Shown here in pieces: positions 44,874-55,009 of a stretch of 64,000 bases of DNA. The notes beneath the pieces were generated by a model. It saw nothing but the letters and a program-made list of their open reading frames with translations, ran no database searches and was not told the DNA's origin. Source of the stretch: Locusta migratoria. Taxonomy: Eukaryota > Arthropoda > Insecta > Orthoptera > Acrididae. Each line of letters starts with the position of its first letter. Positions within the stretch are counted from its first letter, which is position 1. The position numbers and the translations under genes are program-made. The stretch is taken from positions 759,267,006 through 759,331,005 of the forward strand of contig CM048745.1 of NCBI GenBank assembly GCA_026315105.1, given 5' to 3'.

Positions 44874-45429
44874 AGTTTGTAACTAGTTGAGAACAAACAT
44901 CACGTTTGCACTCTGTTTTATATAGGGAAAAAACTATACAGAAGGGCATTACACTAGTTTAAAAAGTGCTGAAGTGCCATGTAGTATCTGCATGGAAAAA
45001 TAAACGACAGAAACTTATCAAAGTTTGATGCAAAAGTGGGTGATGTTTTTAGGAGGCAGATTGATCAGACAGGTAAAATGGGTCATTAGCGGTTTTTTTC
45101 TTCTGGGAAGTGACGCAAGCACGCACGAATACCTACAGTTCAGTTGCAAAGGTGAAAAGGCTATTAAAACGTAACGCATTTGACTGATGATTTATTCAGG
45201 TAGACAGGTAACAAAAAAAAAGAGGGGGAAAAATGGAAAAAAAATTGAAATATTGCGTCGCACAGCTACTGCGACTCATCAATCGCGTCCTTTGAAGCGT
45301 GAAAAGATCGAACCGTGCACTTTTCCGAACACAATGGCCGAAAGTGCGCCGAATACTTGGCCTTTGTAAGCGACGAGCTGTTTCGCGCGTCTATTTTTCT
45401 CGCCTCTAGTTTTCCCCGCTTCTGAGCAC

Positions 45430-45830
45430 CTTTCAGGCCCCGTGATTTAGCGCGGCGGTGCCATCATTCGTCACCCGCTGCCAGAATAAACAGGATAACT
45501 TTTTAACGGCGCGGATCGGCGGGCCGGCCATTTTCGTACCTGTCGGCGGAGCGGGCCGCTGAAAGCTTTGTCGCGGCCGCGTGTATTGATTACACCGTTC
45601 TGCAAAACCCTTAAGCCGGCGACTGCGCCAGCTGCGGCCCTCGCACTTCCGCCAGAGATGTATTGTCGTCTGGCCGTCAGAGATGTTAGTCATCCGGCCG
45701 CCAGAGATGTATAGTCGTCTGGCCGCCAGAGATGTTAGTCATCTGGCCGCCGCCGGCGGGCGCCGAAGGCCGCGCACCGCACCGCCGCGGCGGCAGCGTC
45801 GCTGCCAGCTGCGCTGTAGAGTTGGACAAC
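45430..45830. other. CpG-rich island
   Basis: About 400 bp GC-rich (for example gcggatcggcgggccggcca), containing the minisatellite at 45649-45750. Overlapping frames on both strands lack domains. Candidate regulatory island. The flank 44880-45430 holds nothing recognised. Confidence 0.5.
45649..45750 (+). repeat. Minisatellite, two-step unit
   Basis: Four tandem units of 25, 24, 25 and 24 bp, all starting ccg(c/t)cagagatgt. Units 1 and 3 continue at(t/a)gtcgtctgg and units 2 and 4 tagtcatc(c/t)gg, so the true period is a 49-bp dimer repeated twice. Confidence 0.9.
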
Positions 45831-45958
45831 TCTTTTTTCAGGGATCGATTCCTGCCATTCAATCCCTTATTGTGAATCGATTCTTACCCCTCGTTCACGT
45901 TTCTTTCTAGTCTACAATGGCATGTTTCTTACAGAATGCGGAAACGTTCTACAAGCTA

Positions 45959-46222
45959 CTGTTCGGCCACGATAACTTGACAATTTGCGTGGTGGCTGCT
46001 GGGATCTCCATTACGGCTGCTGCGGGGAGCGAAGGTTGAGGGGGAGTCAGCTTGCTGCAGTGCTGGAACCGTTACTCTAACAATATGTACAGTAATTTTT
46101 TGTGTCAAGGACCATTGTAAAGTTGGCAGCACTTGTAAATAAAAGAATAATTTCCATTTAGTGCCGATATTCGCCACTTGTGGAAGCACCAGCAAAATCG
46201 TCAAGTTATCGCGGCCAAATAG
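45959..46222. mobile_element. MITE with TA target duplication
   Basis: 264-bp element with terminal inverted repeats of about 28 bp: ctgttcggccacgataactt at 45959 and the complement of aagttatcgcggccaaatag ending at 46222. TA at 45957-45958 and 46223-46224. No coding capacity. Features fit a Tc1/mariner-type MITE, but its ends differ from T1 in this window, and no autonomous partner is seen. Confidence 0.82.
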
Positions 46223-46224
46223 TA

Positions 46225-47448
46225 CTCATAGATTGCAGTAAATGTCTGTAAATGACATACAACCACAGTCGCAACAGCCATTGCTGTGAAAGTTGTTACC
46301 AACTGACGGTTGCAACGACACTAACGCTCCTAGTGGTGGGCAAGGTGCCTTTAGATAAATGTTTGTTTGTAATTACTTTTCTACATTATTAATTCTGTAA
46401 TTGTTGCGTTCCAAACGCAAGAATATCGAGAGACATGAATGAATGCGAAATAAGTGTGAAAACAGCAGAATTTCTATGATTCAGTGATATAAACAACAAC
46501 TTATTCATGAGGATATACTTACGAATATGTTTATATTTTGTAGCCTACTCAGCTGTAAGTGAGAGAATATAAATAAACGAAATATATTAATTCCGGTTGT
46601 GGTCTGTTTCTATATGACAGGAACTATCTTTAACGTGTATAAATTCTAAATGGACTCTAATGATTCAAACATTTGTACACTTCACTCGTCTGTGTTATAA
46701 ATCAATATACTTTTGAGTATAATTACTTTTGATTATAAAACGAATGTCTTGAAGATTATTGCGATTTGTGGTTCAGATGTAGTAACAATTGTGGAATTGG
46801 CTTCTGCTTTGTTGGAAAACTATGTTTTTGCTTTAGATGTTTCATTGACACGTTTATGAGGATTTCCTTTCAGCTACAGCTGTAGTGGCTGAACTGCTAC
46901 ACATAGTAATGTAGGTAATTCAGTCCATATAAATTTCTTACGTTCAACACTTACTGATTTGATTGGAATTGTAGTGAAAAGAATCCTGACGTTTCTGAGT
47001 AGAATGCCGACGTCTTTCTGTAGATGGTTAGGTCTTCCGTTGTTTATTATCAATGTTTTTCTCTTAATTGAAACTGAAATTCTTGATTAAAAGTCGTTGA
47101 AGATAATCTTAAATAAAATGTCCAGCAAAAAACTGATTCATACCCTTCAGTGGTTATTAGGAAACCTCATAAAGATAAATGTAGAGTTATTTTCTGGTTA
47201 TTACCTATTTTTATGGCACTACATACCTTCCTCGTCGTAAAAAGTATGTTAAAAAATTTAAACTACACTATTTACACTCATCCGATATAGTATTCAGAAA
47301 TGTACCTCGCTAGCCGCTTGGAGCGCTGCTGTAGTGGCGTATAACAAAAATCGGTGGAAGTGTCGTGACTGTATCTGTTAGAATGTGATAGAGGTTAGAA
47401 ACTAACCTCGTTATTCATTCTGGTGTGATGGCACGATACATGTGGAAT

Positions 47449-47450
<2 letters not shown>
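46225..47450. other. No recognised feature
   Basis: AT-rich DNA without recognised motifs, ending at a long A-run. Confidence 0.35.

Positions 47451-47501
<51 letters not shown>
47451..47501. repeat. Poly(A) tract, about 50 bp
   Basis: Uninterrupted A-run. The preceding sequence does not match S1, S2 or any LINE here, so the tract is not clearly the tail of a known element. Confidence 0.9.
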
Positions 47502-47504
<3 letters not shown>

Positions 47505-47769
47505 GAAGACCACAATAGATATGAAGTTTTGTATTTTTTATATGTAAAGTTCGGACCTCAAATAGTTATCAGCCAAAGTTCTTCGATTCGAATTGTCGAA
47601 GAAATACTCCTATTATGCTGTGTATTGGCAGCTGTGTTATGTTTTTGTCATCAGTACTACACAAAGAACTAGGGAAAGAAGAGATACTTACCAAATACTT
47701 GTATTTATTGGAGACTTATTTTAGGAATCTGGTGACTTCAATCCAGTGCCAACAGAAAAGAGGTGCCTT

Positions 47770-48390
47770 GCTTCCACTAGAATAATCATTTAGCGAATGT
47801 GAAGCTGAATGTAACTTTCAGAGGCAGAGTTCTTCGCCACAGTTGGTACTAAAAGTATCTAGGTGTCCGTCTAGACCAAACACTGACCTTCAAACAACAC
47901 CTTTTAAACTTAGCCGAGACACTGAAAACCCGTTACAAGATACTGCATAAATTACGTGGAACACTTCAGTTTTGGGTTTGGTGTACTTACGTGCTGAATA
48001 TCGTGCACCTCTATGGTTGAACAGCCACCATACAAAGTATGTTGACACTCAACTGAGTGCTTCCATGCACCTATCTGGTGCAATGAGATGTTCTCCGGTT
48101 TACCGGCTTCTGCTGCTAACAGGTATAATGCCACCTGATTTGCGCAGATATGCGACTCTTATAAGGGAGTTCCAAAGAATCTCTAAGGAACCTAATTTAC
48201 ATCTACATAGGGACCTACCAATTCTAAATGTTAACAGACTAAGCTCACGTCATCCAACTCTGCGTGAAGATGTTGATGTGGTTACTACAAATTTTAAACC
48301 TCTGGAAAAGTTCATTGTTTCCTTTCTGTATACATGTATGTATTTGTATTGTGTGTCTGAGCCAGTCGCTAAATAAATAAATGAAAGCAA
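47770..48390 (+). pseudogene. Jockey-like LINE, C-terminal RT fragment
   Basis: Plus strand: RLANVKLNVTFRG, KYLGVRLDQTLTFKQHL and LAETLKTRYKILHKLRGTLQF (47790-47960, with one break), then a 134-codon open stretch (47972-48376) with AEYRAPLWLNSHHTKYVDTQL, MHLSGAMRCSPVYRLLLLTG and PPDLRRYATLIREF. This is the thumb and post-RT region of jockey-type LINEs. The catalytic domain is not included. It ends near gctaaataaataaatg (48369). A severely 5'-truncated copy. Confidence 0.82.
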
Positions 48391-48464
48391 TAGTTGACGG
48401 CTCACCATCTTTGTTCCAGGCTCCCATTGTCCACTAGCGTACCCCTCACTGACTGTTACCTAGT

Positions 48465-48670
48465 TTTCGTAATCATTCGGCGCGATTCGGCAGATGCTTT
48501 CGAAGCAAGCATGACGATTCTTTTGAACGACAATCCGTCCTTATATTGACTGCTCTTTGCGTTCGTCATCATTCGGTACGATTCGGCATGCTTCGGTAGT
48601 TGCTTTCGTGGCATGAATGTTACTTGAAAACGTCGCAAGGCGGATGACTCTTTTTAACGATGATTCGTCC
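48465..48670. repeat. Diverged tandem duplication
   Basis: Two blocks, starting aatcattcggcgcgattcgg (48471) and catcattcggtacgattcgg (48567), continue with gctttcg, gcatga and a(c/t)gacaatccgtcc / gatgattcgtcc. About 100-bp period, two copies. Unknown family. Confidence 0.65.
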
Positions 48671-48693
48671 GCACCATAATTCGATTCTTGCGA

Positions 48694-48893
48694 GCCGCGG
48701 CTGAGTGGCCGAGCGCATTGAGGTGTTATGCACCGAGGTGCGAGACCGTTCCCCGTCGGGGGTTCGAATCCTCCCTCGGGCACGGATGTTTGTGTTTTCT
48801 TTAGTATAACTTAGTTCAAAAGTAGTTTGTAAGTTTAAGGACTGATGAGCCCCCAGTTAAGTCCCATAAGCTTAACAAACATTTGAACATTTT
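48694..48893 (+). repeat. S1 SINE with 11-bp TSD
   Basis: Forward S1 copy (head gccgcggctgagtggccgag). Perfect direct repeats gattcttgcga at 48683-48693 and 48894-48904. Confidence 0.94.
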
Positions 48894-49139
48894 GATTCTT
48901 GCGATTCTTTGTGTTGGTTCAAATAAACGACTCATTCCGGAATCGGCACAGCTCTTCTGCGCTGTAATCTCCCTGCTTCTCTACATCCAGACCGCTAACG
49001 CTGCCACTCCACATTTCCACGTCGTATTTTCTATTACAAGTACTAGCAAACCCGGCAATGTTTTGGAATTTCTAAATATACATCTGAACTGGAAATATGT
49101 CCTAAACGTCTTCCCTTCTGTCCATCACTTTCACCATCT

Positions 49140-49243
49140 GTGTGACTATCTCTGACCTTCCTCTTTGTCCTCGTAGGCTTATCTCTGGGGGAACTGATGA
49201 CCTCTGCAGTTTTGTCCGCCTAAAACATCCAAACTGCAACAAC
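49140..49243 (+). repeat. Possible SINE/LINE 3' tail
   Basis: ggggaactgatgacctctgc ... gcaacaacaacaacc resembles tails of dispersed repeats (gactgatgacc plus a CAA microsatellite, as at the end of LINE A). No head or coding part is visible. Confidence 0.35.
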
Positions 49244-49505
49244 AACAACCGAAACAGCTTATCTCTGAATTATATATTTTGTATGAAGGAAACGAATTTC
49301 CTTTATGAGTTCACGTTCTTCATTCTTTATCAGTAACAATAAACACGCTCTAGATCCCTTAAATTTGATTTATTTATTAAGCCGACTCGGCGCCTGCCAT
49401 CGTTAGATCTATAATTAATAAAAAAGGAACCCACAAGAGCTTGCTGTACAGTCTAGCTGTACTGGAAGGTTCAAATAACAATTAGAAATATAAAAGTAGG
49501 GTGAA

Positions 49506-49604
49506 TCACGTAAACTTGCACCGCAAATATTGCGTCAACGGAAAGTGTGATTAATGTGCTGTTCTCACAAGCACAGGATGGATTGGTAGTCAAATACCTA
49601 GAGT

Positions 49605-49647
<43 letters not shown>

Positions 49648-50104
49648 GGGAACAACACTGGAAATTTTGACACCAGCTGTGTACAAAGAATTTTGAATGC
49701 ATTTTTATCAAGTTTAGTTTGGCAGCTACAACCATTCAAAGTATTGGGGCGGAGGCTAAGACAGCGTAGCTGACTGGCTGGTGGTCATGAGACAGTGGGC
49801 CGTGCCCCAGGGGTTAGCTACTCTGCCAGTCAACTACGCTATCAAAGTCTCCATCCCCGAAACTTAGAAGGTTGTAGCTGCCAAACTAAACGTGATAAAT
49901 ATGTCATTCGAAATTATTTGTACACAGCTGGTGTCCAAAATTCCAGTGCATTATGGAAACAACCATTGTTCCAGTTAAAATACTGTATGTTTGCATAAAA
50001 AATACACTTTCTAAGTAATAATACAATGGGTTTGTTGGCTAAAAATACGAGCCCCTGACAACCACGCACTTTCCGTTTCGAAAATATTTGCGGTGCAAGT
50101 GATA
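49506..50104. repeat. Long fold-back element FB1, copy 2
   Basis: Inverted arms (about 49506-49777 and 49826-50104) around a 48-bp loop (49778-49825). Outer ends taaacttgcaccgcaaatat and atttgcggtgcaagt; inner tagctgactgg / ccagtcaacta. The left arm contains a T-run of about 40 (49605-49644) where the right arm has only a short A-run. The arms match copy 1 near the centre (ggcggaggct(g/a), agctacaacc), and the loop is 45/48 identical to copy 1 but inverted. Confidence 0.9.
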
Positions 50105-50354
50105 TATACATAACTTGGAACTACATGTCATATGTCTGTATGTGGAGCTCGATAGTATAACCATCACCTTCATCTTCATTTCGTATTAATTACAAATGTA
50201 ATGATTGCAGAAGCCGAAACGACGTAATAAATAAATACGATTTGAGACATCTAGACGGTATTATCCTTATTGACAAATTATCTGTGTATTAGGTAGCTGA
50301 TAACCTGGCGTTGTTCGGGTATTTATTTATTTCAACATTCAGGTATTTCATGTA

Positions 50355-50560
50355 CTGCTACATCTTCTCTCTTTCCACACACTCCCATCTCCTTTCTCTC
50401 TAGCTCTGCTTCATACTCCGCATTCTCCAACGCCTCCTCGTTTACCATCCTTCCTCCTCCTCTTTCTCACTCTTCCTCTTTCGCCTTTTCCTCCTCCTTT
50501 TACCCCACCAATCCACACATCCGCACCTTTGCCCTTACCTCCAACCCCACTCACTACCAA
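50355..50560. other. Polypyrimidine-rich tract
   Basis: About 200 bp in which the plus strand is almost all C and T with scattered A and G (for example ccttcctcctcctctttctc). No frame or repeat unit. Potential triplex (H-DNA) forming sequence. Confidence 0.6.
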
Positions 50561-50660
50561 AAATCATCCTATCCTCTTTATTCATTTCATTCCTTCCCTG
50601 TGTATGGAAAAATACACATATTTGCTTAATTTTGTGTCGAAATCTGGAGTAAGTATACGA

Positions 50661-50757
50661 AATATTCAAATATTTGTAAATGTATAGGACCAAACTACTC
50701 TGGTCATCAGTCACTAGGCTTACTAACTTAAACTGACGTAACGACAACACGAATTTC
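50661..50757 (-). repeat. S1 SINE tail fragment
   Basis: Reverse tail only (aatattcaaatatttgtaaa ... gacgtaacgacaacac), truncated before the B-box. Confidence 0.75.
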
Positions 50758-51142
50758 CGTCCGTTCTTTCAGGTATGTCAGAAGCAACATTACTTGTAAT
50801 ATACCTTGTCGAGGTATGATGCTTATTTCTGTGCGGATGCACATAAGTAGTGAACTGTTAGCAGGAATTCAGTGCATGTTGCGAGCCATAGAATACAATG
50901 GTCGAATTACCGGGACGTACAGACGTTTGTGTTAGATGTGTTACCACGTACTAGTAGGTGTGTCAGGACCACTTACCAGGGTACACTGGTTCGATTACTG
51001 CCTCCTAATCAATGTTTCATATGTTGATTACATCACGTACAAGCAACTGAGTGTCAAGAAGCCCGTATCAAATCTTTCATTTCCGACAGCGCCACCTTTA
51101 TGTACTTCCGCCTTACGCTTGATGCATTCAATAGCTAATTAG

Positions 51143-51565
51143 TGCTCTTCCGTCTGGCAGAATGAAACAATGACAATTATCTGTGATGTCATCAAAAGAA
51201 CCCCACTGCATTGTCCCAAGCAACGTCCCTCCTCCAGGTCTACGCCCCATGAACAATCTCGTCCGAAAAGGAAACAAAATACTGGCCAACAAGTCACTAG
51301 CAATTCACCGAGATACCTGAAGAACATAATCAACATCAATGAAATCGAGACACCCTCCCCTGTTGTTGGTTTAGAACCTAATGAAAGAAAACTAGTGTGG
51401 TACGCGAAGTTGGAATGTAGATTGGAGTACTCTCGCGGACACTTGGGTCACTTAGACCTTCACCAGGCAATGAATATGGTGAAGACAATGCGAAACATCA
51501 TCTTCAGTGCCAACAGAGCTTTCGCGGAGCTACTGCCGACCTTCAACGACGGCTGGACATTATAG
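51143..51565 (+). CDS. Unidentified 131-aa reading frame
   Basis: Open frame from a stop at 51140. The first ATG is at 51170 and the TAG at 51563-51565. The N-terminal half is basic and rich in Pro/Ser/Thr/Gln (HCPKQRPSSRSTPHEQSRPK), and the C-terminal half looks structured (ERKLVWYAKLECRLEYSRGH, HQAMNMVKTMRNIIF). I recognise no family. An acceptor-like ctcttccgtctggcag ends at 51160, just before the frame's useful part. A T-run of about 55 bp follows at 51641-51696. It could be a host terminal exon, a gag or ORF1-type remnant, or chance; length alone is not decisive. Confidence 0.3.
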   Translation, partial: CSSVWQNETMTIICDVIKRTPLHCPKQRPSSRSTPHEQSRPKRKQNTGQQVTSNSPRYLKNIININEIETPSPVVGLEPNERKLVWYAKLECRLEYSRGHLGHLDLHQAMNMVKTMRNIIFSANRAFAELLPTFNDGWTL

Positions 51566-51637
51566 TTCATTTTTCCATACGTTTATCTACAATATCACCC
51601 GTATTTCACTTCATTATTGTATTTTCATTCTTTCGTA

Positions 51638-51640
<3 letters not shown>

Positions 51641-51696
<56 letters not shown>
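51641..51696. repeat. Poly(T) tract
   Basis: About 55 T. It could be the A-tail of a minus-strand retroposon, but the following sequence is not recognised. Confidence 0.9.
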
Positions 51697-51719
51697 CCTA
51701 TGTCTCTATCAAATAAAAT

Positions 51720-53103
51720 TCTCTCGCTATGCACTTTATATTTTACTATAACTTTTTATACTTTTATGTTGTGTAATTCATTTCTTGTGTTTCATGTGTT
51801 TCATCATGTTACCGAATCTGGAAGTTGCGTAATTTATACCATCAACTAAATAAATGCATAGTGAGCCTCCCATTTCAGCGCTTTCATTACTTTACGCATG
51901 GCGTGACATTGGTTCATTAGTCACTGCATTAGTCCCACATTACCAGAAACATCTTCACTGTGACAATGGGGCTGATGAGATGGGACATACTACTCTAACA
52001 CTTCTCATAACCGAGATACAGCCATTAGCAGGGTGACTTGCAAAAACGCTGTCATTAAAATGCATTTTTCACATAAACTGATTTTAGTATTCAAACGAAT
52101 GAAAATAACATACAGCAATTTAATCATTTTTATTTCAAAAGGTATGTCATATCTCTTAAATCGCCAAATAAAATGTTCCTTTAAGAAGTATATTTAAATA
52201 CGGGCATTATTTTCAGGAATTATTCGGAAATGTTCGACTTTCTGATATTACCTGACATCGCAGGGACGAGGCGATCTATAATGATTGATTAGCGCCAAGA
52301 TTGCTGTTTGATGTATTGATTGACGATGTGCTTTACCATCATCTTCTAATCGCATGTATTTTCACAAAGCGCTCATATTACTTATTTCAAAAAGTGGAGA
52401 TTAAAAAAATTAAAGTGCAACATTGCACTGGGTCGAAATACGGTATTCACATTTTACGGAATGGTAGTCTCTTACAAGGAGTCCACACTACAACATGTGA
52501 CTATCATATTTTGACTAAGTGCAATATTGCACGTTAACTTTGTAACTTACACCTTTTAAATACGTAAGATGACCGCGTTGTAAAAATACATGCGACCAGA
52601 AGACGAGGGCAAAGTAAAAAAATAAATCAAACTGCGATCTTGGCTTTTTTCCTTTTAGGAGCTACTGTTCGATTTTCTGCTTTTTGGTTACCGTGAAGTT
52701 TCATTATTGCTCGGTGTTACGTAAGATTATCGCCATGTCGGAATGGTATTTATTATTATTAGAAACGGTCTTTGAAGCAAGTGTTACGCATGATACTTCT
52801 GTGGTTATTCCATTGTGCTAGCTTTTTTGTTTAACTGCTATATTGTGCCCAATATACAGCCTCTCGCCAATGTCTCATTCTTCCATATTAACTGAACCAG
52901 TTTATATATCTGAGGCTCTCGCCTTATTGATTAATCGTCATGTTCTTCCATGCTATACTTCGGTTTTGAGGTTTTTAATTGCAATCTTTGACGTTTACAC
53001 GAAACGTCTTCTGCTTCCGAATAATTCAAAAGGTATAAGAAACTATCTTTCCATCTTTATACAGTCCTTTCCCCTCTAATGTCGTATGACAAAGTCTGCC
53101 TCT
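51720..53103. other. No recognised feature
   Basis: AT-rich DNA. gtgcaacattgcac (52414) and gtgcaatattgcac (52520) are short palindromic boxes 100 bp apart. No known element. Confidence 0.35.
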
Positions 53104-53109
53104 TGAAAT

Positions 53110-53249
53110 CAACGGTGTCGGAGGTTGTCATCCTCTGTCGGGGCGAGTGTGTGTTTTGTGGTTAGCATAAGTTAGCGTAAGGAGTTTGCAAGTGTAGGGA
53201 CCAATGGCCACATTAGTTTAGTCCCACAGGCTTACAAACAATTGAACAC
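53110..53249 (+). repeat. S1 SINE, 5'-truncated and old
   Basis: Forward, B-box region tcggaggttgtcatcct, tail agtcccacaggcttacaaac and aattgaacac. The head is missing. Confidence 0.7.
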
Positions 53250-53269
53250 TTATTGAGATACACACTTGC

Positions 53270-53880
53270 TGTTTCTGATGTAGAGGAAAACACATTAATT
53301 CTTACCCTCTCCCTTCGTCTACTGATTATAAAAATTGTTTTGGTGTATTGTCTACCCTGCTCTTAGAATCTTCTCTGCCTCGCTTTTGGTGTTGAAAAAT
53401 ACTTCCTTTCTGCTCAATTACCCTGGCAGATCTCCTTGAACTCCCTTCCGTTTTCTGTAGCTGCCTGGAACGTCTTGTCGAACCATTTTCTTCTGTTCAT
53501 TCGTGTCTTCCTGGGCATTATATCCACCGCTACATTTTGGATCGTTGACTTTGTTTCCTTTCTCTTTTCCGCCATGTTTTATCTGGCTTACTTTATTTCC
53601 TGGGCCTCAAAATAGTTTTTAATCTCTGTAATATTTTATCTATTAGTTGCACCTTTTCATCGGTTCGATACATTGATAGCAGGTCATGGTGCCTCGTCTT
53701 ATGCTTGTAGGTGAGCATCAGCTTAGGTCTGCACACAACAAAAAAATAGTCTGATATGCAGTCGGCGACTCTATGGGATCTGACGTCGATGATTCTACGG
53801 CTACAGCGCTGGTAGGCTTTCAGGTTGATAGCTCTTCCAACCTGTGAGCACCAGGTTCCGTTACGCATTCCCTTGTATTA
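53270..53880 (-). pseudogene. LINE endonuclease C-terminal remnant
   Basis: Minus strand, 91-codon open stretch (53868-53593). NGTWCSQVGRAINLKAYQ is a decayed GTWxSPDGRxxNQIDHV box, and IIDVRSHRVADCISDYFFVVCR matches the IxDVRxxRGADxxSDHxLV end of apurinic-type LINE endonucleases, where the catalytic SDH reads SDY. Downstream (53600-53300) the linker to RT is recognisable (RKWFDKTFQAATENGREF). Probably LINE A, because this endonuclease type accompanies that RT; that link is inference. Confidence 0.72.
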
Positions 53881-54063
53881 AAACTATAAGCATTCATTCA
53901 TGTATGTTACTCTTTTCAGGTGAAGAATCAACAGATTGATAGGATAATAATATAATAAATATCTACCTACGGTAATTAGAGCCATATAATAGAATAGTTA
54001 ATTACTAAGTTAAGAGATTGTATTACTATGCTGAATTCTAATACAATATTTTTTTCCCCGTAG

Positions 54064-54122
54064 GTCACCTGTCATCACGCTCAAGGTCACGACTGAGCGA
54101 CCCAGAAGTTCTCGTTCAACAA
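54064..54122 (+). CDS. Candidate host exon, 59 bp
   Basis: Preceded by a strong acceptor (ttttttccccgtag, ending 54063) with a possible branch point in ctgaattctaat upstream, and followed by a consensus donor, caa|gtaagt (54123). Of the three frames, the one entering with two bases of a split codon reads HLSSRSRSRLSDPEVLVQQ without stops and ends on a codon boundary (entry phase 1, exit phase 0). The Ser/Arg-rich sequence looks like real protein, but I do not recognise the gene. No other exon is identified in the window, which would fit very long introns. A chance match of both splice signals is not excluded. Confidence 0.45.
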
Positions 54123-54249
54123 GTAAGTCCCGTTTACATTATTTTTAAATAGAATATTATGCATATTGATGTGTTCGAAGAATCTTTACAAGTACATGAT
54201 AAAATTGTGAATTGTTGTCACATGCAACCTTACTGTCTATTCACCAAGG

Positions 54250-54340
54250 AAATATCACAGGCTGTTCCGGAAATCGAATTCGCGTCCTTTGAATAACAGG
54301 CAGACATGTTGATCTCTGAGCTACTGAGCCGTACTGATGA
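54250..54340 (-). repeat. tRNA-like sequence, decayed
   Basis: Minus strand: ctcagtagctcagagatcaa (A-box region), gcctgttattcaaagg (anticodon arm), gcgaattcgatttccgga (B-box region). Probably a tRNA-derived repeat head without further family assignment. Confidence 0.45.
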
Positions 54341-54702
54341 TGAAACACGGTAGGGGACAGATCAGCACAGTGTTAGAGTTATCCTAACGTTGTATGGCGT
54401 TTTTGTGAGGCAACGAAAGACACCACTAAAATCGATTGAACACAGAAACGCAACAAGAGTTTCTACAGAACCGCATAAGGCCGCGTTGTACGAACTCAAT
54501 AGGCCTATGAAATATGATTGGCCAAAGGATTGTTAAATGGACGACGCATACGATCTGTAGACAGAATGTTCCTTTTTCACTATAGTCGACAGGATGTACT
54601 TGCGAGAGTCAGCAACTGCAGTAATATTTGGTAATATTTGAAATAATTTATTTTCTCATTATCAGTAACAGCTGTAACTTCTTTTTTCATTTATGTTTCG
54701 GT

Positions 54703-54988
54703 CATTCAGGATCATCTTCAGAATCTAAAACAAGATAAAAAAATTGCTAACTGAAAATGTTATGAACAGATTTAACGTTTAAAACAATACTCATACCTGA
54801 AGAGGTTTGTCGTTGCGACTGCACGAAGTCTCATCTATGTTACGATAGGTATTGTGATTTATTATGGCATTTACAATCTTGATATATTGAATTGATATAG
54901 GTTCTCCCTTCACCCACATTTTCAGTTTGAACATATTTTCTTTTTTTCTTTTTATCTTGTTTTAGATTATGAAGATGATCCTGAATGA
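54703..54988. repeat. Inverted-repeat element, tttcggtcat family
   Basis: Arms of about 62-72 bp: cattcaggatcatcttcaga (54703) to about 54764, and 54917 to gaagatgatcctgaatg (54988), over about 150 bp of spacer. Arms share atcttgttttagat and attttcagtt. Just outside the left arm is gtttcggt, giving the pair gatgatcctgaatgaccgaaac on the minus strand in near-canonical form. Confidence 0.75.
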
Positions 54989-55009
54989 TAGAAATATATA
55001 TCATTTTGA

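Noticed and set aside
54926..54988. Exon ending near gaagatgatcctgaatg
   Set aside because: It is one arm of an inverted repeat matching 54703-54764, not unique coding sequence.
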